From positions 1 to 57,795 of the forward strand of contig JAFQUQ010000013.1 in NCBI GenBank assembly GCA_017408395.1: a stretch of DNA of 57,795 nt, read 5' to 3'. Positions 27,174 through 35,894 of this stretch are shown here, piece by piece. Below the pieces are notes generated by a model. The model was given only the letters and a program-made list of their open reading frames with translations, was not told where the DNA came from and searched no databases. The stretch's first letter is position 1. Every line of letters starts with the position of its first letter. The translations under genes and the position numbers were made by a program. This DNA comes from Oscillospiraceae bacterium. Its GTDB lineage: Bacteria > Bacillota > Clostridia > Oscillospirales > Ruminococcaceae.

Positions 27174-28349
27174 ATGCTTAATCTTAAAGAAGAATGCAGA
27201 GCCGAGCTTACAGGACGTATAATTCCGTTCTGGAACAAGCTCCGTGACGATGAAAACGGCGGCTTTTACGGCTTTATGAACAACAATCTGGAAGTTGACA
27301 AAAAGGCTGACAAGGGTGTTATCCTCAATTCAAGAATTCTCTGGTTCTACTCCATGGCCTACAAGGCTCTCGGAAGCAGCGATGAAACTCTTCTTGACAA
27401 TGCCCGTCACGCTTACGAATTTCTCCGTGACAACTGTGTGGACAGAGAAAACGGCGGCGTTTACTGGATGATGACATACGACGGCAGAATTTCCGACGGT
27501 ATGAAGCATACATACAATCAGGCGTTTGCAATTTACGCTCTTTCCGCTTATTTCCTTGCGTCAGGCGACGAACAGGCTCTTGAGCTTGCTTTCGAGCTTT
27601 TTGACACGGTAGAGGAAAAATGTACCGACGACATCGCTTATATGGAAGCTTTCTCGGAAGAATGGGAGCTTATCCCTAACGATGCGCTCTCTGAAAACGG
27701 TCTTATGGCTGACAAGACAATGAACACCGTTCTCCACCTCATTGAAGCCTACACCGTGCTTTATGACGCTTCAGGCGATGAAAACGTAAGGGACAGAATG
27801 TTGTTCCTTCTCGATATTTCCAAAAATAAAATCTTCGACAGCGACAACAACAAGCTTCTCGTTTTCTTCGACAGAGAGCTTAACGTTATCGGCGATATTC
27901 ACTCCTACGGTCACGATATTGAAGCTACCTGGCTTTTCGACAGAGCCTGCCAGACAATTGCAGACAAGATGCTCGAAACAGACTGGCGCTTCATTAATCT
28001 GCGTATTTCCGAAAATATCTACAACATCGCATTTGAAAACGGTGCTGTAAACAATGAGCGTGAAAACGACAAAATCGACAAGAAGCGTGTATGGTGGGTT
28101 CAGGCTGAAAGCGTAGTAGGCTTTGTAAACGCTTATGAACAGGGCGGCGACAAGAAATTCCTTGAAGCTGCATCAACGGTTTTTGAGTGGATAAAGAACT
28201 GCCAGACTGACAAGCGTGAAAATTCGGAATGGTGGGGAGAGGTTGACTTCGACGGTAATCCTATGCAGACAGTTGATATGGTAAACCCTTGGAAATGCCC
28301 ATACCACAACGGCAGAATGTGCATAGAAATTCTCAACAGAAAGTTTTAA
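27174..28349 (+). CDS. Cellobiose 2-epimerase (AGE family)
   Basis: A 391-aa (alpha/alpha)6-barrel epimerase that converts cellobiose and related beta-1,4 disaccharides at the reducing end to the mannose form. The sequence follows the R. albus enzyme as I recall it: IIPFWNKLRDDENGGFYG near the start, ILNSRILWFYS with the conserved Arg, HTYNQAFAIYALS, SYGHDIEATWL and CPYHNGRM with catalytic or metal-free active-site His residues. CGGGGG precedes ATG 27174; an upstream in-frame start at 27144 lies in the previous gene. The product 4-O-glucosyl-mannose feeds mannosyl-glucose phosphorolysis, which fits the GH130 gene at 54.3 kb. Confidence 0.92.
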   Translation: MLNLKEECRAELTGRIIPFWNKLRDDENGGFYGFMNNNLEVDKKADKGVILNSRILWFYSMAYKALGSSDETLLDNARHAYEFLRDNCVDRENGGVYWMMTYDGRISDGMKHTYNQAFAIYALSAYFLASGDEQALELAFELFDTVEEKCTDDIAYMEAFSEEWELIPNDALSENGLMADKTMNTVLHLIEAYTVLYDASGDENVRDRMLFLLDISKNKIFDSDNNKLLVFFDRELNVIGDIHSYGHDIEATWLFDRACQTIADKMLETDWRFINLRISENIYNIAFENGAVNNERENDKIDKKRVWWVQAESVVGFVNAYEQGGDKKFLEAASTVFEWIKNCQTDKRENSEWWGEVDFDGNPMQTVDMVNPWKCPYHNGRMCIEILNRKF

Positions 28350-28365
28350 TCGCTCTCAGATATAC

Positions 28366-28394
28366 TTTAAGTATAACCCACAGCCGGGTATAAT
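28366..28394 (+). promoter_or_regulatory. Promoter of the comFB-like gene
   Basis: TTTAAG (28366-28371), 17 bp, TATAAT (28389-28394), only 21 bp before the start codon. Confidence 0.5.
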
Positions 28395-28415
28395 GTCGAA
28401 AGGGGAAAACAAAAT

Positions 28416-28679
28416 ATGGCCATTGTTAACATAATGGAAGGTATTGTTGAAGAAAAAATCGAAAAGCTGATTGAAGAAACGGATTACTGCAAATGTGAGG
28501 ACTGCAAGCACGATATGATGGCGTTTGCCCTTAATATGCTTCAGCCACGTTATGTAAACTCCCGCAAGGGCGAGCTTTTCGGACGTATCGACAGCACCAA
28601 ATACCAGAATTCCGTTGATATTGAAATTGCGGTATCAAAGGCAATAGAAACAGTAGGCAAATCTCCTAAGCACGATTAA
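28416..28679 (+). CDS. ComFB-family protein (87 aa)
   Basis: A small protein matching the late-competence ComFB family: VNIMEGIVEEKIEKLIE, then a CKCEDCKHDMMAFALNMLQPRYVNS segment with three Cys, and a short C-terminal helix. AAAGGGG precedes the ATG. In cyanobacteria ComFB homologues bind cyclic dinucleotides; in Firmicutes the role is unclear. A strong terminator follows. Confidence 0.82.
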   Translation: MAIVNIMEGIVEEKIEKLIEETDYCKCEDCKHDMMAFALNMLQPRYVNSRKGELFGRIDSTKYQNSVDIEIAVSKAIETVGKSPKHD

Positions 28680-28687
28680 AAAAATAA

Positions 28688-28733
28688 CACCTGCAAATCG
28701 GATTACCCTGATTTGCAGGTGATTTTTTATTTT
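28688..28733. terminator. Terminator after comFB-like gene
   Basis: CACCTGCAAATC / GATTTGCAGGTG stem followed by ATTTTTTATTTT. The reverse strand is A/T-rich too, so it may serve both convergent genes. Confidence 0.85.
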
Positions 28734-28744
28734 AAGCTGAAATT

Positions 28745-29527
28745 TTATCTTCTGCCGCCTCGGCTGCTTCCGCCTGTACGATGGCCGCCGCCTGAGCTTC
28801 GTCCGCCGCCGCCTGAGCTGCTTTCGATTTTTGTCTTGGTTGTAAATTCCCTGATAAATCTGTCGCTTCTGCGGTAGAAGTTTGTTTTGCTTCCGTCAAG
28901 ATAAGCATTTGCGGAAGGCGTGTACTTGAATTTGTAGGAGCTGATTACGGCAACTATCGCAATTATAGCCGCAATAAGTCCGCAAAGGAAGAATGCGCCT
29001 ACGCTGAATATGGACTTTCCGTAAATAAAGCTGCTGGTGTAGTAAGGACCTGCGTCGTAGTACGCTTCAAGGTTGTTGTAGAGCGCTTCAAGACTGCCTA
29101 CGTCGTCGTAGTTCTGATAAAGCTCCTCAACCATATCGTGCATAGCGTCCTTACGGGTCTGGTTGAAGTACTCGGTGTCAACCTCGCCGCAGAGAACGAT
29201 ATGTCTCCAGTCAAGGTCAACAAGGTAAAGTATACCGTCCTCGTTCAAGCTTCCGAACAGCTCTTCATAGTAATTCTCGGCATAGTCAACAGCCGCCATT
29301 CTGTTGCTTTCACCGAAGCCTGTGTTTGTTGTGACAACAGCAATGTTCCAGCCTGTGTGGTTTGCAACCTCTTCCTGACGTGCTTCAAGCTCCTGGAGCT
29401 GGCTTTCTGTGTAAAGACCTGCATCGTCGATAATTCCTGCGGAGTACGCAAAGGATGTTACCGTCATAAGAGAAACTGCCGCCGCAGCTGACAGGACAGC
29501 CGCAAAAAGTTTAAATATCTTCTTCAT
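28745..29527 (-). CDS. TPM-domain exported membrane protein
   Basis: A 260-aa protein with a signal peptide (KKIFKLFAAVLSAAAAVSLMTVTSFAYS). A TPM domain (about 33-155: DDAGLYTESQLQELEARQEEV, NIAVVTTN, DGILYLVDLDWRH) precedes a membrane segment near 178-200. The tail is rich in Gly, Ser and Arg (SSGGGGRSSGGGHRTGGSSRGGRR). TPM proteins are linked to photosystem repair or phosphatase activity in plants; in bacteria the role is unclear. It is the last gene of the SPFH operon and overlaps the upstream stop as TGATG. Confidence 0.85.
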   Translation of the reverse strand: MKKIFKLFAAVLSAAAAVSLMTVTSFAYSAGIIDDAGLYTESQLQELEARQEEVANHTGWNIAVVTTNTGFGESNRMAAVDYAENYYEELFGSLNEDGILYLVDLDWRHIVLCGEVDTEYFNQTRKDAMHDMVEELYQNYDDVGSLEALYNNLEAYYDAGPYYTSSFIYGKSIFSVGAFFLCGLIAAIIAIVAVISSYKFKYTPSANAYLDGSKTNFYRRSDRFIREFTTKTKIESSSGGGGRSSGGGHRTGGSSRGGRR

Positions 29528-30591
29528 CAGAGCACAGCACCTCCGATAAATCCTGCGATTACTCCCACTACGGCAAAAAGACCTGCCGCAAAGCCGAGAA
29601 GCTTAGGCATTGAAACGGGCAGCATACCTACGATTTTGCCTGTCTGACCGTTCATACCGAATAAGTAATCCTTGCCGTTGTATTTATACGTCATAAACCA
29701 TACGGGCAGCATTGTATAATGCCAGTTTGTACGGATTATCTGTGTACGCTTGAAGTTAGGAGTTACGGTTGTGTAGCCGTGAACATCGTTTCTGAGAATA
29801 TCCTGACAGCCCTGCTCAACTCTCGTTCTGATACGGGGCAGTACCTCTGCCTTGTCAACGTCGTACTTATCAGCGTAAAAGCCTGACAGGTATGCCATTG
29901 AGAACGGCACAAACGCCTTGTAATCAAACGGCTCAACCGAGTCCATAAGCTTGTCGTCAAGCTTCTTTGAAGCGTCGGCAGGCACGCCCAGATATTCCAT
30001 TGTAGCGGCTCTTTCGACGTTGTAGATTTTAGTGTTTGTAATGCGGTAATTGCCGCTTGTGCGGGTGTGTATGATTTTAGCCTCGGCGTTCATCTCGGCG
30101 TTTACGGTACAATCCGCAAGCCAGTAGGGCACATACAGACCCGTAATTTTTTCAAGCTGCTGAGCAGAAGTGTAGTCGCTTGGAAGGAACCACTTCTTTT
30201 TACACCAATCCTTGTACATTTCAAGAGCCTGCTCCCTCGTATGTTTAAACGGAATAACAAGCTCAGGACGACATTCGCCCGTAAGTCTTCCCTTTAAAGT
30301 AACAGGGTTGTGGCAATAACAGCAGAAGGTTGCGGCGGTATTTTCGTCACTGATTATTTCAGCGCCGCAGCTGTTGCAGATGTAAAGGTTGGTGTGCTGA
30401 TTGAACTCGTCCTGCAATTCCCGGTCGGGAATGGAATAAGTATCAGCGCTTTCGTCAGCAATTGCGTTGGTTTTTTCGATTTCTTCCTTTGTAAAATCGG
30501 ATAAACAATATTCGCAGACGTGCTTCTGTGCCGCAGGGTCAAACATCAGAGGCGCACCGCAGTTAGGGCATTTAATCTGAACTATGTCCAC
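29527..30591 (-). CDS. TFIIB-type zinc-ribbon membrane protein
   Basis: A 354-aa protein. The N-terminal ribbon is CPNCGAPLMFDPAAQKHVCEYC, and a second one, CNSCGAEIISDENTAATFCCYC, lies near residue 72. A mixed domain with a Trp-rich stretch follows (LPVWFMTYKYNGKDYLFGMNG near 293). One or two C-terminal hydrophobic segments (LLGFAAGLFAVVGVIAGFIGGAVL) place it in the membrane. It sits between the SPFH gene and the TPM gene, a recurrent set in Clostridia. The function is unknown. Confidence 0.8.
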   Translation of the reverse strand: MDIVQIKCPNCGAPLMFDPAAQKHVCEYCLSDFTKEEIEKTNAIADESADTYSIPDRELQDEFNQHTNLYICNSCGAEIISDENTAATFCCYCHNPVTLKGRLTGECRPELVIPFKHTREQALEMYKDWCKKKWFLPSDYTSAQQLEKITGLYVPYWLADCTVNAEMNAEAKIIHTRTSGNYRITNTKIYNVERAATMEYLGVPADASKKLDDKLMDSVEPFDYKAFVPFSMAYLSGFYADKYDVDKAEVLPRIRTRVEQGCQDILRNDVHGYTTVTPNFKRTQIIRTNWHYTMLPVWFMTYKYNGKDYLFGMNGQTGKIVGMLPVSMPKLLGFAAGLFAVVGVIAGFIGGAVL

Positions 30592-30625
30592 TTTTTATCC
30601 CCCTTAAATGTAAATTTAAATTATG

Positions 30626-31897
30626 TTATGGGCGCTTTGAGCCGCAGTTGTTGCAGAAATTACCTGTGTTTTCGCTGCCGCAGGAGCATTTCCAAGAAGC
30701 ATTTGGATTTTTTGCGCCACAGTTATTGCAGAAATTGCCTGTGTTTACATTGCCGCAGGAGCACTGCCACTGACCCTGAGGAGCAGGCTTCTTGTTACCG
30801 CAGTTGTTGCAGAAATTGCCTGTGTTTTCGTTGCCGCAGGAGCACTTCCATGTGTTTGCAGCCTGCTGCTGAGCCGCCTGCATCTGCTGTGCCTGCTGAG
30901 CCTGCATCTGCATCTGCTGTGCGTTGGTCTGGGAAGCGGCGTTCATAAATCCGCCTGCCATATTCATACCCATACCCATTCCCATAAATGCCTGAGCAGC
31001 ACCTGCTGTATTTGAGCCTGCTGCCTTGATGCCTTCGGAAATGTTGCCCTGAACGTAACCTTCACGGATTGCAGCGTCCTTAAGCATTGCACCCTGATTA
31101 CGCATATTGATAAGACGCTTGGACTCATCATCATAAGAAATGCTTGCAATACCTACGGAGCAGATCTCCATACCTCTTGTTTCAGTCCAGTCCTCATCGA
31201 GAACCTTAGCCATATACTTGGAAAGCTCAAGAGATTTTGAGCCGATGTGGCTGATAGAAATACCGTCCACGGACATCTGATTTACAGATGACTGAAGAGC
31301 GCCCAGGAATTCGTCAAGGTACTGTGCGTTGATTTCCTTTATATCGCATCTTGAAGCGCTTCTAGGAATAGCTTCGTTGTAGAATTTAAGCGGGTCGGTA
31401 ATTTTGATGGAATATGTGCCGTGTGCACGAAGGAAAAGTTCAGCGTCGTACTTCTGGTCCCAGTAGCTTATAGCGTTAGGGGTGCCGAACTTGATACCCT
31501 TGATTTCCTGAAGATTAATGTAGTAGACCTTCTGTGAGGAAGACGCCGCACCGCCGTGCTTGAAGCGTTCCCATGTGTCCTTTAAGGTTTCGGAAAGCTC
31601 ACCGTTGAAAAGTGATGGCGCAGAGGACTGTGACACCTCATAGTAGCCCTCCTGTGCACAGAAGTCAACGACCTTGCCGTTATCCATAAGGAGCATCATC
31701 ATATTAGGATAAACGTGGATAACAGAGCCGTTTGAAACGATGTTGCCGTCGCCCTTGTTGCTGCTCTTGCCATTTTTAGTCTTGACACCGCTTACCATAA
31801 CGGTGGTGTCGCTCATTGAATCAGGCTCAATAACCTCAAGCCAGGAATCCTTAAGAACTCCGCTTACGGAATCAACTGCTGCTTTAATAAGACCCAT
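30626..31897 (-). CDS. SPFH-domain protein with C-terminal zinc ribbons
   Basis: A 423-aa protein starting MGLIKAAVDSVSGVLKDSW with GGAGGTAATTACT upstream; the longer frame to 31936 overlaps the preceding small gene. Residues about 35-250 form an SPFH/virion-core (YdjI-like) domain. A Gly/Met/Gln-rich hinge follows (about 280-340, AAQAFMGMGMGMNMAGG and many Gln/Ala). Three near-identical zinc ribbons of the form C-C-G-N-NTGNFCNNCG end the protein. Such proteins can oligomerise at membrane stress sites. It is co-transcribed with a 43-aa membrane peptide, a zinc-ribbon protein and a TPM protein. Confidence 0.85.
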   Translation of the reverse strand: MGLIKAAVDSVSGVLKDSWLEVIEPDSMSDTTVMVSGVKTKNGKSSNKGDGNIVSNGSVIHVYPNMMMLLMDNGKVVDFCAQEGYYEVSQSSAPSLFNGELSETLKDTWERFKHGGAASSSQKVYYINLQEIKGIKFGTPNAISYWDQKYDAELFLRAHGTYSIKITDPLKFYNEAIPRSASRCDIKEINAQYLDEFLGALQSSVNQMSVDGISISHIGSKSLELSKYMAKVLDEDWTETRGMEICSVGIASISYDDESKRLINMRNQGAMLKDAAIREGYVQGNISEGIKAAGSNTAGAAQAFMGMGMGMNMAGGFMNAASQTNAQQMQMQAQQAQQMQAAQQQAANTWKCSCGNENTGNFCNNCGNKKPAPQGQWQCSCGNVNTGNFCNNCGAKNPNASWKCSCGSENTGNFCNNCGSKRP

Positions 31898-31913
31898 AGT
31901 AATTACCTCCGAT

Positions 31914-32045
31914 TTATTTTTTCTTTTTCTTTGCAATAATGCCTGCGATTACAGCTGCGGCAATAATAACCGCTGCTGCGATAAACACTATCAGATAAAC
32001 GTTGGATGAAACGTTTCCTGCTAAAATGCTGCCTGCCATATCCAT
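31914..32045 (-). CDS. 43-aa single-pass membrane peptide
   Basis: This short frame has GAAAGG upstream of its ATG and ends 16 nt before the SPFH gene start. The product MDMAGSILAGNVSSNVYLIVF... has one long Val/Ile/Ala transmembrane helix and a terminal KKKKK. It heads the SPFH-TPM operon, so it may anchor or recruit the SPFH protein. No family is recognised. Confidence 0.65.
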   Translation of the reverse strand: MDMAGSILAGNVSSNVYLIVFIAAAVIIAAAVIAGIIAKKKKK

Positions 32046-32082
32046 AAACAACATTCCTTTCGGAAAAATATTATACAACTTT

Positions 32083-32111
32083 ATTATAACACACTATACA
32101 CACAATTGCAA
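32083..32111 (-). promoter_or_regulatory. Promoter of the SPFH-TPM operon
   Basis: Minus strand TTGCAA (32111-32106), 17 bp, TATAAT (32088-32083), about 40 bp before the 43-aa gene. Confidence 0.7.
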
Positions 32112-32122
32112 TAATTATTTTC

Positions 32123-32157
32123 AAAAATAAAACCGCCTCCCATCAAGGAAGGCGGTA
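32123..32157 (-). terminator. Terminator after surface protein gene A
   Basis: On the minus strand ACCGCCT / AGGCGGT stem followed by TTTATTTTT. Confidence 0.75.
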
Positions 32158-32186
32158 AATTTTGTTTTTATAAGATCAAGTATAAA

Positions 32187-32984
32187 TTACTTTCTCTTGG
32201 AAGCAACTGCAGCAGCACCTGCAACAGCCATTACTGCAACGATAGCAGCAGCTGTTGTGTTGCCTGTAGCAGCAACCGGAGTTGTTGTATCAGCAGCAGG
32301 AGCTTCTTCAACTACTGGAGCTTCTTCAACTACTTCTTCAACTTCCTCTACAACTTCTTCAGCTGTGTCTTCTTCTACAACTTCTTCAGCTGTGTCTTCT
32401 TCTACAACTTCTTCAGCTTCTTCAGCGATTTCTTCTACTTCAGCAGCATCTTCTGTTGCAGCTTCTTCAGCAGGAGCTTCTGTTTCAGCTGGAGCAGCCT
32501 TGCCTTCAAGACCGATAATGGATGTACCGTCGATAGTAATGTCAGAAATCTGCATTGTGCCATCGCCGGAGCCCCACCACCAGCCAACCTGAATAATACC
32601 GTCAGCAACGTCAATAGCAGGAGCTGCGCCGCCTAAATCAAGTTCAGCAGAGAATACACCTGTTGCAGAGTCGAGAGTAACATTTGCACCGTCAAGAGCA
32701 AAGTCAACCTGCTTCCAGCCGTCAACAGATTCGTAACCGAACTGTCCGCCGCCGCCGCACCAGCCGTCGCCAACAGAAGCTGTACCGCTGAGAACTACTG
32801 TACCAACGGAAGAGAAGTCTGCAAGTGCAGAAATAGGCCACTGAACGAGCTTGCCGTCTTCGCTTGCGGAATCAAGCTTTACAGCTTCGATCTTGTTTGC
32901 AGTCATAGCAAATGAGCTTACTGCCATAGTTGTTACAGCAACAGCAGAAGCAACGAGTGTAGCAAAAATTTTCTTAAGATTCAT
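32187..32984 (-). CDS. TGN-tailed surface protein A with acidic repeat stalk
   Basis: A 265-aa exported protein. The signal peptide is MNLKKIFATLVASAVAVTT... ending near SSFA. Residues about 30-160 form a Gly/Trp-rich beta domain (GDGWCGGGGQFGYESVDGW, QVGWWWGSGDG) that looks like a small carbohydrate-binding module. An acidic stalk follows with a 9-residue repeat EVVEEDTAE. The tail is VAATGN, a hydrophobic helix and KRK. ATG 32984 is chosen because GGAGGAAAAAACA precedes it. It starts 47 nt after gene B with no terminator between, so B and A form a pair. Function is inferred as cell-surface binding. Confidence 0.75.
   Translation of the reverse strand: MNLKKIFATLVASAVAVTTMAVSSFAMTANKIEAVKLDSASEDGKLVQWPISALADFSSVGTVVLSGTASVGDGWCGGGGQFGYESVDGWKQVDFALDGANVTLDSATGVFSAELDLGGAAPAIDVADGIIQVGWWWGSGDGTMQISDITIDGTSIIGLEGKAAPAETEAPAEEAATEDAAEVEEIAEEAEEVVEEDTAEEVVEEDTAEEVVEEVEEVVEEAPVVEEAPAADTTTPVAATGNTTAAAIVAVMAVAGAAAVASKRK
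32350..32417 (-). repeat. 27-nt tandem repeat in gene A stalk
   Basis: Two and a half copies of a 27-nt unit encode the EVVEEDTAE stalk. The copies appear identical, so the number of units could vary by slippage. Confidence 0.75.
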
Positions 32985-33031
32985 TGTTTTTTCCTCCAAA
33001 ATATAAATTAAAATGTTATTCTGCAAAGAGA

Positions 33032-33754
33032 TTACTTTCTCTTCTTAGCAGCGATAGCAGCAGCACCTGCAACAGCCATTACACCTACAACGGAAGCAAC
33101 AGCAGCGTTGCCTGTAGCTGTGGATGTTGTTGTAGCGTCAGCAGCAGGAGCCTCTTCAGCAGCAGGAGCTTCAGCAGCGCCAGCGTATGCCTTCTGAGCA
33201 ATTTCATTGCCGTCAGCATCAAAGAACTTGAGGTTGGAAATAGAAACTGTCATGTTGTTGATAGCAGCATGAGAAGACCAGTCTATGAATACGAGTTCAG
33301 ATTCAGCTGTGAGTACTTCTGTTGGGAGAAGGAACTTAACTGTATCTTCGATAGAATATTCTGTGTTAGCCCAGTAAGCGTTGCCTGCATCATCGTAATC
33401 AGGGCTGATCCAGTAACCTGTGGAGTTCTTGCAGCCGAACCATGTGCCGCCGCCTACACCGTTACCAGCTTCTGTGCCTTCAGGAATTGTGTATGTGATT
33501 GTCCAGGAAGCAGACTTTACTGCGTCAGGATTGTCGAGAAGATCGCCTACTACTACTCTGCACTTAGCAGCAGCAGCGGAAGCTGTAGCTGTAAAATCAA
33601 CCTTATCTTCAGATGTAGCAATGATCTTAACTGTGTTTGGGTCGCCGTCAGAGTAAGAAGCGTTTGCCCAGTTTGTAGCTTCAACAGCAACAGACATCAT
33701 TGAAGCTGTAAGTGCAGCAGCTGCTGCGCATGATAAAATTTTCTTCATGTTCAT
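33032..33754 (-). CDS. TGN-tailed surface protein B
   Basis: A 240-aa exported protein. The signal peptide (KKILSCAAAAALTASMMSVAVEA) precedes a beta-rich domain with several aromatic residues (GGGTWFGCKNSTGYWISPDYD). An Ala/Glu/Pro-rich linker leads to STATGNAAVASVVGVMAVAGAA and KKRK. Start is ATG 33754; the TTG frame above overlaps the GGAGG site. Own promoter at 33827-33855. Confidence 0.72.
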   Translation of the reverse strand: MNMKKILSCAAAAALTASMMSVAVEATNWANASYSDGDPNTVKIIATSEDKVDFTATASAAAAKCRVVVGDLLDNPDAVKSASWTITYTIPEGTEAGNGVGGGTWFGCKNSTGYWISPDYDDAGNAYWANTEYSIEDTVKFLLPTEVLTAESELVFIDWSSHAAINNMTVSISNLKFFDADGNEIAQKAYAGAAEAPAAEEAPAADATTTSTATGNAAVASVVGVMAVAGAAAIAAKKRK

Positions 33755-33826
33755 TTTAATTTCCTCCAATTGATAGCGGCTGTATATATATCTTTAAATT
33801 ATTAAATGCCGCCAGTTTCACAATTA

Positions 33827-33855
33827 ATTATATCATTATCCAGTGATTTTCACAA
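33827..33855 (-). promoter_or_regulatory. Promoter of surface genes B-A
   Basis: Minus strand TTGTGA (33855-33850), 17 bp, TATAAT (33832-33827). Confidence 0.65.
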
Positions 33856-33913
33856 CATTAATATTAAATAATTATTTTTGTGTTTTTTTGTTACTTTTAA
33901 CTATGCATCCGCA

Positions 33914-33947
33914 TAAAAAAAGAACGGCACCTTTCGGAGCCGTTCTT
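33914..33947 (-). terminator. Terminator after surface protein gene C
   Basis: AAGAACGGC / GCCGTTCTT stem followed on the minus strand by a T7 run. Confidence 0.85.
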
Positions 33948-33971
33948 GTAAATGTCAGTTTTTAAGAAAAA

Positions 33972-34640
33972 TTACTTTCTCTTTCTGGAAGCAACTGCAG
34001 CAGCACCTGCAACAGCCATTACTGTTACGATAACAGCGGATGTAGCGTTGCCTGTTGTTGCGGAAGTTGTAGCGCCTGTATCAGCAGCAGGAGCAGAATC
34101 AGCAGGGAGACCATTCTTCATGAGTTCGCCGGATTCTTCTTCAGAAACGATCTTGAATTCGCCCTGTGGTGTGCCAGCGGAGAGCTCAGCGTTCTTGATG
34201 ATAACGTCGTTAACCTGGAATGCAAGGCCTGCAGAGCCGTCGCCTTCTTCATCAGCATATGGAACGAAAGCTTCCCATACAGCCTGTGGAACTACGAATT
34301 CGATTGTTGTAACACCGTTAGGAACAACGATGAAGCCGTCGCCCTTAGCAATAGCTGTGTCACTTGTGAGCTGGGATGTGATAGCGTCCCAAGAAGAGCA
34401 GATGTTCATAGGCTTGAGGAGGTAGTTACCGTCGCCAACGAGAGGAGGCTTTCTCTCTACTGTGAGAACAACCTTAACGTCGCCGCCGATTGCTGCGAAT
34501 TCAGACTTTGGAATTGTCTTACTTGCAGACCAGCCACCTGTGTACTCAGAGTCCATTTCGAATGCGAATGCGCTTACTGCCATTGTAGTTACAGCAACAG
34601 CTGCAGCTGCAACAGCTGCTACGATTTTCTTGAAGTTCAT
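33972..34640 (-). CDS. TGN-tailed surface protein C
   Basis: A 222-aa exported protein. After the signal peptide (MNFKKIVAAVAAAAVAVTT...SAFA) comes a beta-rich domain of about 145 residues (GGWSASKTIPKSEFAAIGG, VPNGVTTIEFVVPQAVWEAF). A short Ala/Thr linker leads to SATTGNATSAVIVTVMAVAGAA and RKRK. ATG 34640 has GGAGGAAAAAACA upstream. It is monocistronic, with its own promoter and terminator. Confidence 0.72.
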   Translation of the reverse strand: MNFKKIVAAVAAAAVAVTTMAVSAFAFEMDSEYTGGWSASKTIPKSEFAAIGGDVKVVLTVERKPPLVGDGNYLLKPMNICSSWDAITSQLTSDTAIAKGDGFIVVPNGVTTIEFVVPQAVWEAFVPYADEEGDGSAGLAFQVNDVIIKNAELSAGTPQGEFKIVSEEESGELMKNGLPADSAPAADTGATTSATTGNATSAVIVTVMAVAGAAAVASRKRK

Positions 34641-34706
34641 TGTTTTTTCCTCCATACATAAAAATTTAAAAAGCAGATGTAAATTCAATCACATCTTAGT
34701 GACTTT

Positions 34707-34735
34707 ATTATATCATTTTACAGTTTATCACGCAA
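34707..34735 (-). promoter_or_regulatory. Promoter of surface gene C
   Basis: Minus strand TTGCGT (34735-34730), 17 bp, TATAAT (34712-34707). Confidence 0.65.
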
Positions 34736-34806
34736 GAACAATTTAGCATAATTTTATCTGTACATATTTGTCACATTTATACAACAGATTTAAGAAAACG
34801 TTACCG

Positions 34807-35853
34807 TCATTTTTGCTTTTTACTTAAAACAGCGGTTACGCCTGCACACATCATCAGTGCCGCAATGCCGTTTACAGAAGCATTTCCCGTATTTACGCTG
34901 TCCGTGACCGAGTCGGCGGAAGGCTTATTTGTGTCAGCATCGCCCGAAGGTGTTTTTTCGGTATTATCCGTATTTACAGCTGTATCCTCCGTATCTGCCG
35001 TAGTTTCTTCAACAGCAGGCTTGTCCTCTGTCACAGCAGTAACCGTCTCCGAAACCACTTCTGTTTCAGACACGGCCGTTTCGGAAGCGTCCACCGCAGT
35101 TTCCGCAGCAGAAGTTTCCGCCGTTGACTCAGCAGGCTTTTCCACAGCAACGACAGTTGTTTCAGCAGTCGTTTCGGCAGGCTTTTCAGTTACGGTTTCC
35201 GTTTTGGTATCCTGAACGGAGGTTTCCGTTGTTTTTTCCGTACCTGCGGAAGTTTCCGTCACCTGAGTTTCCACGGCCACCACAGAGGAAATCTCACCGG
35301 AAGTCACGCTTTCTTCGGCAGCAGCGTCCAATCCCGTCACTCTGAACGTTATTTCAAGGGAGCTTATGCCCTCTGTCCAGTCGAGGTTTTCCGTGTAATT
35401 ATATTTGCCGTCCTCCCACGGATTATATATGTAAACCGCCATAGTGTCGTAATAATTCATATCGCAGACGCTTTTGTCCCCCTGAATTTCAACATCATCC
35501 GCCTTTACGCTTATCACAGACAGCTTTGCTTCGGGATAATCCGCAAAAGCCGCTTCGCCCTTCCTGCTTCCCATAGCTTTAAAATCAGTGCCGAGAGCAA
35601 AAAACTGACCGTAGTTTATGGCTTGTTCAAATTCAACAGAAGCCGTATAAACACCGTCGCCTGTTATTTCAGCGTCAACAGCCGACGCTATGCCGCTGTT
35701 GCTTTTGTGGCCGTTGCCCCAGTATTGCACATCCCACGTATCATCAGCCGCACAGACCCACGCCTTCCCTGCCGTCCCTGCATTTGCAGACACAATAACG
35801 ACAGCGGCGGTAAATGCGGCAATCACGGCAGACGCTATGATTTTTTTAAGCAT
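34807..35853 (-). CDS. TGN-tailed surface protein D with long Thr/Glu stalk
   Basis: The largest member (348 aa). A signal peptide ends near SANAG. A beta domain of about 150 residues (WDVQYWGNGHKSNSG, YNYTENLDWTEGISSLEITFRVTG) is paralogous to protein E (WATQWWDDGN...). A low-complexity Thr/Ser/Glu/Val stalk of about 130 residues follows, probably a wall-spanning spacer. The tail is VNTGNASVNG, a hydrophobic helix and KKQK. Two ATGs (35856, 35853) follow GGAGGG; either may be used. Base use in the stalk is less biased than in the neighbours. Confidence 0.72.
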   Translation of the reverse strand: MLKKIIASAVIAAFTAAVVIVSANAGTAGKAWVCAADDTWDVQYWGNGHKSNSGIASAVDAEITGDGVYTASVEFEQAINYGQFFALGTDFKAMGSRKGEAAFADYPEAKLSVISVKADDVEIQGDKSVCDMNYYDTMAVYIYNPWEDGKYNYTENLDWTEGISSLEITFRVTGLDAAAEESVTSGEISSVVAVETQVTETSAGTEKTTETSVQDTKTETVTEKPAETTAETTVVAVEKPAESTAETSAAETAVDASETAVSETEVVSETVTAVTEDKPAVEETTADTEDTAVNTDNTEKTPSGDADTNKPSADSVTDSVNTGNASVNGIAALMMCAGVTAVLSKKQK

Positions 35854-35894
35854 CATCAACCCTCCGATTGTCAGATTTTAACCTAATTATAATT

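Noticed and set aside
28416..28679. Competence locus (ComFB and ComEC-like gene)
   Set aside because: The ComEC-like protein has only the hydrolase domain and no channel, and the two genes are 16 kb apart.
32320..32420. CRISPR-like array
   Set aside because: The 27-nt repeats are directly adjacent, in frame and code for the acidic stalk; there are no spacers.
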